11,339 nt of DNA. It comes from Euperipatoides rowelli. Its lineage: Eukaryota > Onychophora > Udeonychophora > Euonychophora > Peripatopsidae. The stretch's first letter is position 1, and every line of letters starts with the position of its first letter. Positions 8,310 through 11,339 of the stretch are shown here, piece by piece. Below the pieces are notes generated by a model, which did no database searches, was not told the DNA's origin, and saw nothing but the letters and a program-made list of their open reading frames with translations. Location: assembly GCA_003024985.2 (NCBI GenBank), contig PXIH01S0016052.1, one strand, 5' to 3'. The translations under genes were made by a program, and so were the position numbers.

Positions 8310-8435
8310 GGGTCATAGAAATCTAAACACTTGCACCAATATATGGACCAAATTTTGGCATAGTTACTCTGAGTAACTATGCCAAAATTTGGTCCATATA
8401 TATCGGTGCAAGTGTTTAGGATTTGTATAGAGACC
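8310..8435. repeat. Near-perfect palindrome of about 125 bp
   Basis: The centre is a single T at 8370. The 30 bases at 8340-8369 are the exact reverse complement of 8371-8400, including ATGCCAAAATTTGGTCC in the right arm. Beyond a 2-base indel the arms continue to match (ACTTGCACC with GGTGCAAGT, TAAACAC with GTGTTTA) out to GGGTC at 8310 and GAGACC at 8430. The arm sequence is related to 8156-8203 of the neighbouring repeat. It therefore looks like an inverted duplication of one repeat unit, with almost no spacer, and the perfect inner arms suggest it is recent or maintained. Confidence 0.85.
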
Positions 8436-8514
8436 ACTCTGCACATACGTACAGACATTCAATTTTGTAAACAGTATAGTCTAGGTTAGGTTATAATAAT
8501 AAAGAAAAATCACA

Positions 8515-8700
8515 ATTAATCCAAAAACATGCATTTGGGGGAAACATTTTTTTATTTTATAATGAAAATAACCGATTATTCTGTCATATTAAAATTATGG
8601 TGTTATCAAGGTAATTTTAATAAGTCAGAAATTATAATTGGTTATTTAATCCTAAAATAAAAATTATATTATTCCCCACATGCATGTTTTTGTATTGATT
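8515..8700. mobile_element. Foldback or MITE-like inverted-repeat element
   Basis: AAAAACATGCAT (8523-8534) is matched in reverse complement by ATGCATGTTTTT (8680-8691). Inner blocks also pair: the GGGG-containing part with CCCC, AATAACCGATTAT with the ATAATTGGTTATT region, and ATTAAAATTA (8588-8597) exactly with TAATTTTAAT (8612-8621). The loop is 14 bases. The whole element is about 185 bp, is AT-rich, and has no coding capacity. The arms are imperfect (indels, several substitutions), so it is older than the palindrome next to it. AATC-type bases flank both outer ends, but no certain target-site duplication was seen. Confidence 0.7.
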
Positions 8701-9477
8701 ACAATTTTTTCTACATTAGCTGTTTATGTATCTGCTAGAGGCTCTGATGACAACATATATTAAATGAAACTTATTTTTAGCCTATTTCTTGGAAAAAAAT
8801 AATAGGCCTATAATTTTTTTAAACAAATTAAAATTGTTATCAAATACTGTACATAATTATAAAAAAGTTAGACCTGCTCCCTCCCTAATAAAAACATCTG
8901 ATCAATTAATTCATTAGGCTTTTAATTTTCCTAGTCAAATACATATCTATAGCTTAAATACTAAATTAGGAAACAAATTGAAAATATTTATTTTTGTGAT
9001 TGGTTGTGGCAGCTTTGTTGTTGAAAACATCATTTTTCTTGCGCTAAACTGTCAAAATCACTTTAGATTTTCCATCAAAATGTATTTATAATGCACATGT
9101 GACTGTAACATATTCCTGAAGCTTTTAATGGAAATACTGAATGGCACAAAAGAGCAACAGTTTAAAATATTTATAACTTTCTAATATGAATGCTGCACTG
9201 CCTTCAACAATAATTTTTTATTTTTTTTTGTAAAATGTTGGGATAGGAGGAAACCTAGCCTAAGTAGGCTATAAAAAATGTCAAATTTAAAGAAATAAAA
9301 ATTTTTTTTTATTTTTTTTGTATATATTTTATGTACTTTGTTTCTTATAAATAGTCATAAATAAAAGATATTTGAAGAGGAAGTAAAATAAAATAATTAA
9401 AAATAGTCGTATTAATTTTTAAAAAATCATGGCACAAACAGAATTAAATTTATTTTCATAGGATATTTTGAGTTAGG
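8701..9477. other. AT-rich non-coding stretch
   Basis: No supportable coding sequence. Poly(T) and poly(A) tracts dominate 9210-9320. TAGGCTA/TAGCCTA words are at 8778, 9256 and 9265; the last two overlap a short inverted pair, TAGCCTAAGTAGGCTA. One TAGGCC word is at about 8813. Confidence 0.55.
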
Positions 9478-9485
9478 TACCATAT
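9478..9485 (+). repeat. Candidate target-site duplication, left copy
   Basis: TACCATAT lies directly before the ATCATCATC tail of RTE-like copy B and is repeated exactly at 10490-10497, just past the point where similarity between copies A and B ends. Confidence 0.55.
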
Positions 9486-10489
9486 CATCATCATTGGTGC
9501 ATTCTCAGAGGCGGAGGTTCACATTCATGAATCACAAAAGAATTCTATCTTGAGCTCTTTTTAATCCAGACAATTGCATGATGTTAGCCCAGTCCGTAAG
9601 TTTGTCAACTAACCCATTCTCTTCTTGGTCTTCCTCTTCTTTTTTCCCTTTCTGCCCATCCATCAACTGTTGTTACTAGTCTAATTCCTACAGATACTCT
9701 CAAGTCTTATCCAGCATATTCCCATTTCCTCTTCCTTACTTCACTCAAAAGACTATAACTTATACATTCCCATCTTTTCCAAAAACTTCCTTATTACTCA
9801 TAAAATCTGTGCATTTTATTTTCAACATTCTTTTTGCACACCAGATATCAAAAGCATTGAGTTTCTTTTTCAAGTCTTTGGTTAAAGTCCAAGTCTTGCA
9901 TCCATAAAAGAAAACTGACCAAACATAACATTTTAACATCTTCAATTTTAAATGTGTGTTTAGCGTCCCTTCTTAGAAGTTCTTTTTGTTTCCAAAATGC
10001 AGATGTTGCCATTCCTATCCTTGTTCTTTTGTGGTTCTTTCATCTTCCATTATCAAGCTGCTCAAATATCAAAATTGCTTCACCTGTTCTAATATTTTTC
10101 CTTCCATTTCGATCTTGCATTTAATGTTTCCTTTGTTACCAATCACCAGTTTTTTATTTCCTATACAGTATTGATTTTCAATCCGTATTTGTTCCAATTA
10201 TATTAATTTTTAGTAAGATTCTTTCCAATTCGGCCTTACTTGTTGTGAGAATGGCAATGTAATCAGCATACCTTATTCTATTGAAGTTCTTTCCTCATAT
10301 TTTTATCCCAGTAAGGTCATTCAGTGCTTCAACGATGATTTCTTTACTATACGCCAGTTTACTTCAAACCAATCAGCAAAATTATTATTTATCCTAAATG
10401 ATGTTGTTGTTCTTTGTACAGGTGGCTTATAATTGTTAAGACCTTTCCAACAATTCCTACCTTCTACAATATACTTATCAGTTTATGTA
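9486..10489 (-). mobile_element. RTE-like non-LTR retrotransposon, copy B, 5'-truncated
   Basis: This is a minus-strand LINE about 1 kb long. Its 3' end is a GAT repeat (minus strand GATGATGATGAT, 9486-9495). It matches copy A over its whole length, from the 3' end to CTTCTACAATATACTTATCAG (about 10484), which corresponds to about 2613 in copy A. The sharp loss of similarity there, combined with the flanking TACCATAT direct repeats, defines a 5'-truncated insertion. Relative to copy A it lacks 39 bp (copy A 2442-2480, junction at about 10351). It is inactive. Confidence 0.8.
9500..10484 (-). pseudogene. Reverse transcriptase C-terminal remnant of RTE-like copy B
   Basis: The best-preserved part is the minus-strand frame 9760-9945, which reads MLKCYVWSVFFYGCKTWTL, then KKLNAFDIWCAKRMLKIK. 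This corresponds to the YGCETWTL plus EAFEMWC.RRMLKI block found downstream of the palm in RTE-type LINE proteins. The RYAD motif is at about 10259-10273 and reads YADY, with Tyr (codon at 10259-10261) where the second catalytic Asp should be. The RQGC...SP block present in copy A is removed by the 39-bp deletion, which is 13 codons long. A GRPRR-type block is recognisable near 9620-9645. Other plus-strand frames here (9986-10174, 10433-10615) are antisense shadows. Confidence 0.75.
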
Positions 10490-10497
10490 TACCATAT
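10490..10497 (+). repeat. Candidate target-site duplication, right copy
   Basis: TACCATAT repeats the octamer at 9478-9485 and follows directly on the 5' truncation point of RTE-like copy B. Eight bases could match by chance in AT-rich DNA, but the position on both sides is exactly as expected. Confidence 0.55.
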
Positions 10498-10771
10498 TAA
10501 AAATAAAAACATTTGGTTAGTAAATCAATTCAATTCAAAAGTCAAGTTTACAGTCAATAGCCTAATGAAAATAGCCATACTATTTTACTTTTCACTAGAA
10601 TGCTATGGGTGGTGAGTAAATTTCAGCAAAGTGCTGGAAAAATTATCCCCCCCCCTCCCCTAAGATTAGATCAGAAATGGAGCAGGGTGGTATTGTGATC
10701 TTGAATTTATGATCCAATGCACACTTTAATTGTTAAATAAGGAAGAACAGAAATTTTACTTGGACCTTGAA
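10498..10771. other. Non-coding spacer with C-rich tract
   Basis: The only notable item is a pyrimidine run at 10647-10660 (nine C, one T, four C). No gene-like frame is seen. One TAGCCTA word is at 10558. Confidence 0.55.
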
Positions 10772-10991
10772 TCAGGCGATCAACTTAGACAATGTAATCA
10801 GGTGATCAACTTAGATGAATGGTCTGATCATCAATAGATATATTGTCAGGTGAACAATTTAGACATGATCAGGTTATCAACTTAGACAAATGGTTAAATG
10901 ATCAACTTTAATGAAATGTCTGGTGTTAACATACATATGGTCAGGTGATCAGCTTAGACATAGGGCCTATATTCAAGTGATCAACTTAGAC
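10772..10991 (+). repeat. Degenerate minisatellite, about 9 units of 22-32 bp
   Basis: The core TCAGGTGATCAACTTAGAC (19 bp) recurs with variants starting at 10772, 10798, 10823, 10846, 10869, 10894, 10919, 10941 and 10973. Spacings are 26, 25, 23, 23, 25, 25, 22 and 32 bp. Six units keep the core with at most about three changes; those at 10823, 10894 and 10919 are more eroded. A short variable linker of the type AATGG separates cores. The core contains the palindrome TGATCA. No open reading frame runs through the array. Confidence 0.85.
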
Positions 10992-11173
10992 GATGTGGTG
11001 TTGTTCAACACATTTCTGCAAAAATACAAATGGATTTAATAAGGAAGAAATTTTATAGCTGTTTTTTTTTCTTCCTCTAAAATAGATAGCCAGGAGGGTC
11101 TTAATATTATGTACAATATTATGAGTTTGATTAACCAATTAATCAAGTAGGTCATTAAGAGCTTAGATTATAA

Positions 11174-11339
11174 TCATTTTTTACTAAAAAAAATAAATCC
11201 AATATGGATGTGGCTGAGGAATTAAATAATTATTTTGCATCGGATTTTACCAAGGAAAATAGTAATAGTTTTGATAAAAATTTAGTTTTATCTGATAAAA
11301 ATTCAAGTTTTGAGATGATTGAAATTAATAGTAGTAGTA
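11174..11339 (+). pseudogene. CR1-like LINE ORF fragment, runs off the window
   Basis: The plus-strand frame is open from 11174 (stop TAA at 11171-11173) to the right edge, 55 codons. It contains the block MDVAEELNNYFASDFTKEN starting at the ATG at 11204, a near match to the AEELN.YFASVFTKEN linker that lies between the endonuclease and the reverse-transcriptase fingers of CR1/jockey-type LINEs. It is followed by a Ser/Asn-rich segment as usual there. The reverse transcriptase proper would lie beyond 11339. The expected upstream endonuclease is not seen in any frame, so this is a truncated or frameshifted copy, or the left edge of a 5'-truncated insertion. Whether it belongs to the same family as the fragment at 3090-3560 cannot be told, as they do not overlap. 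Confidence 0.65.

Noticed and set aside
9986-10615. Plus-strand small frames in and just beyond copy B
   Set aside because: They are antisense shadows of the RTE-like element or run out into its flank; no independent evidence supports them.
10772-10991. CRISPR-like array (repeated core with variable spacers)
   Set aside because: Linkers are only about 3-13 bp and the cores are degenerate, the genome is eukaryotic in character, and no cas-like gene is present. A minisatellite explains it.

Overview
The window looks like AT-rich, gene-poor nuclear DNA from a metazoan. A+T is roughly 70% by eye, CpG is strongly depleted, and reading frames are short and broken. There are no Shine-Dalgarno/operon signatures, and every recognisable protein similarity is to animal non-LTR retrotransposons (LINEs). 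I could not fix the species. The heptamer TAGGCTA/TAGCCTA is strikingly frequent, which may be a lineage signature. I see no intact host gene, rRNA or functional tRNA, no CRISPR array, and no bacterial or viral gene.

Layout. Bases 11-47 carry the terminus of a dispersed repeat, seen again in inverted orientation at 7993-8039. Bases 48-1570 are AT-rich non-coding DNA with a small tandem repeat and two adjacent hairpins. Bases 1571 to about 2990 (- strand) are a decayed RTE-like LINE, copy A. Bases about 3090-3560 (+ strand) are a decayed CR1-like reverse-transcriptase fragment. Bases 3582 to about 4634 (- strand) are a 5'-truncated CR1/L2-type LINE 3' end with only two frameshifts and one stop in the recognisable part. 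Bases 4861-4994 hold a 73-bp-period duplication with a 12-bp perfect inverted repeat. Bases 5000-7750 are mostly unexplained AT-rich DNA with a T15G16 homopolymer tract. Bases 7770-8700 form a repeat cluster: a tRNA-like scrap, a composite dispersed repeat, a near-perfect palindrome of about 125 bp and a foldback (MITE-like) element of about 185 bp. Bases 8701-9477 are AT-rich non-coding DNA. Bases 9486-10489 (- strand) are RTE-like copy B, flanked by a candidate 8-bp target-site duplication. Bases 10772-10991 are a degenerate minisatellite of about nine units. From 11174 a + strand CR1-like LINE coding fragment runs off the right edge.

How the parts relate. The LINE copies are independent insertions and not a working pathway. 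A and B belong to one family (about 80-85% identical over the shared part by eye), share a GAT-rich 3' end, and both are dead. I found no evidence of a new functional system. The observations most worth following are structural: the palindrome plus foldback cluster, the TGATCA-containing minisatellite, the inverted-repeat duplication near 4.9 kb, and the TAGGCTA excess.
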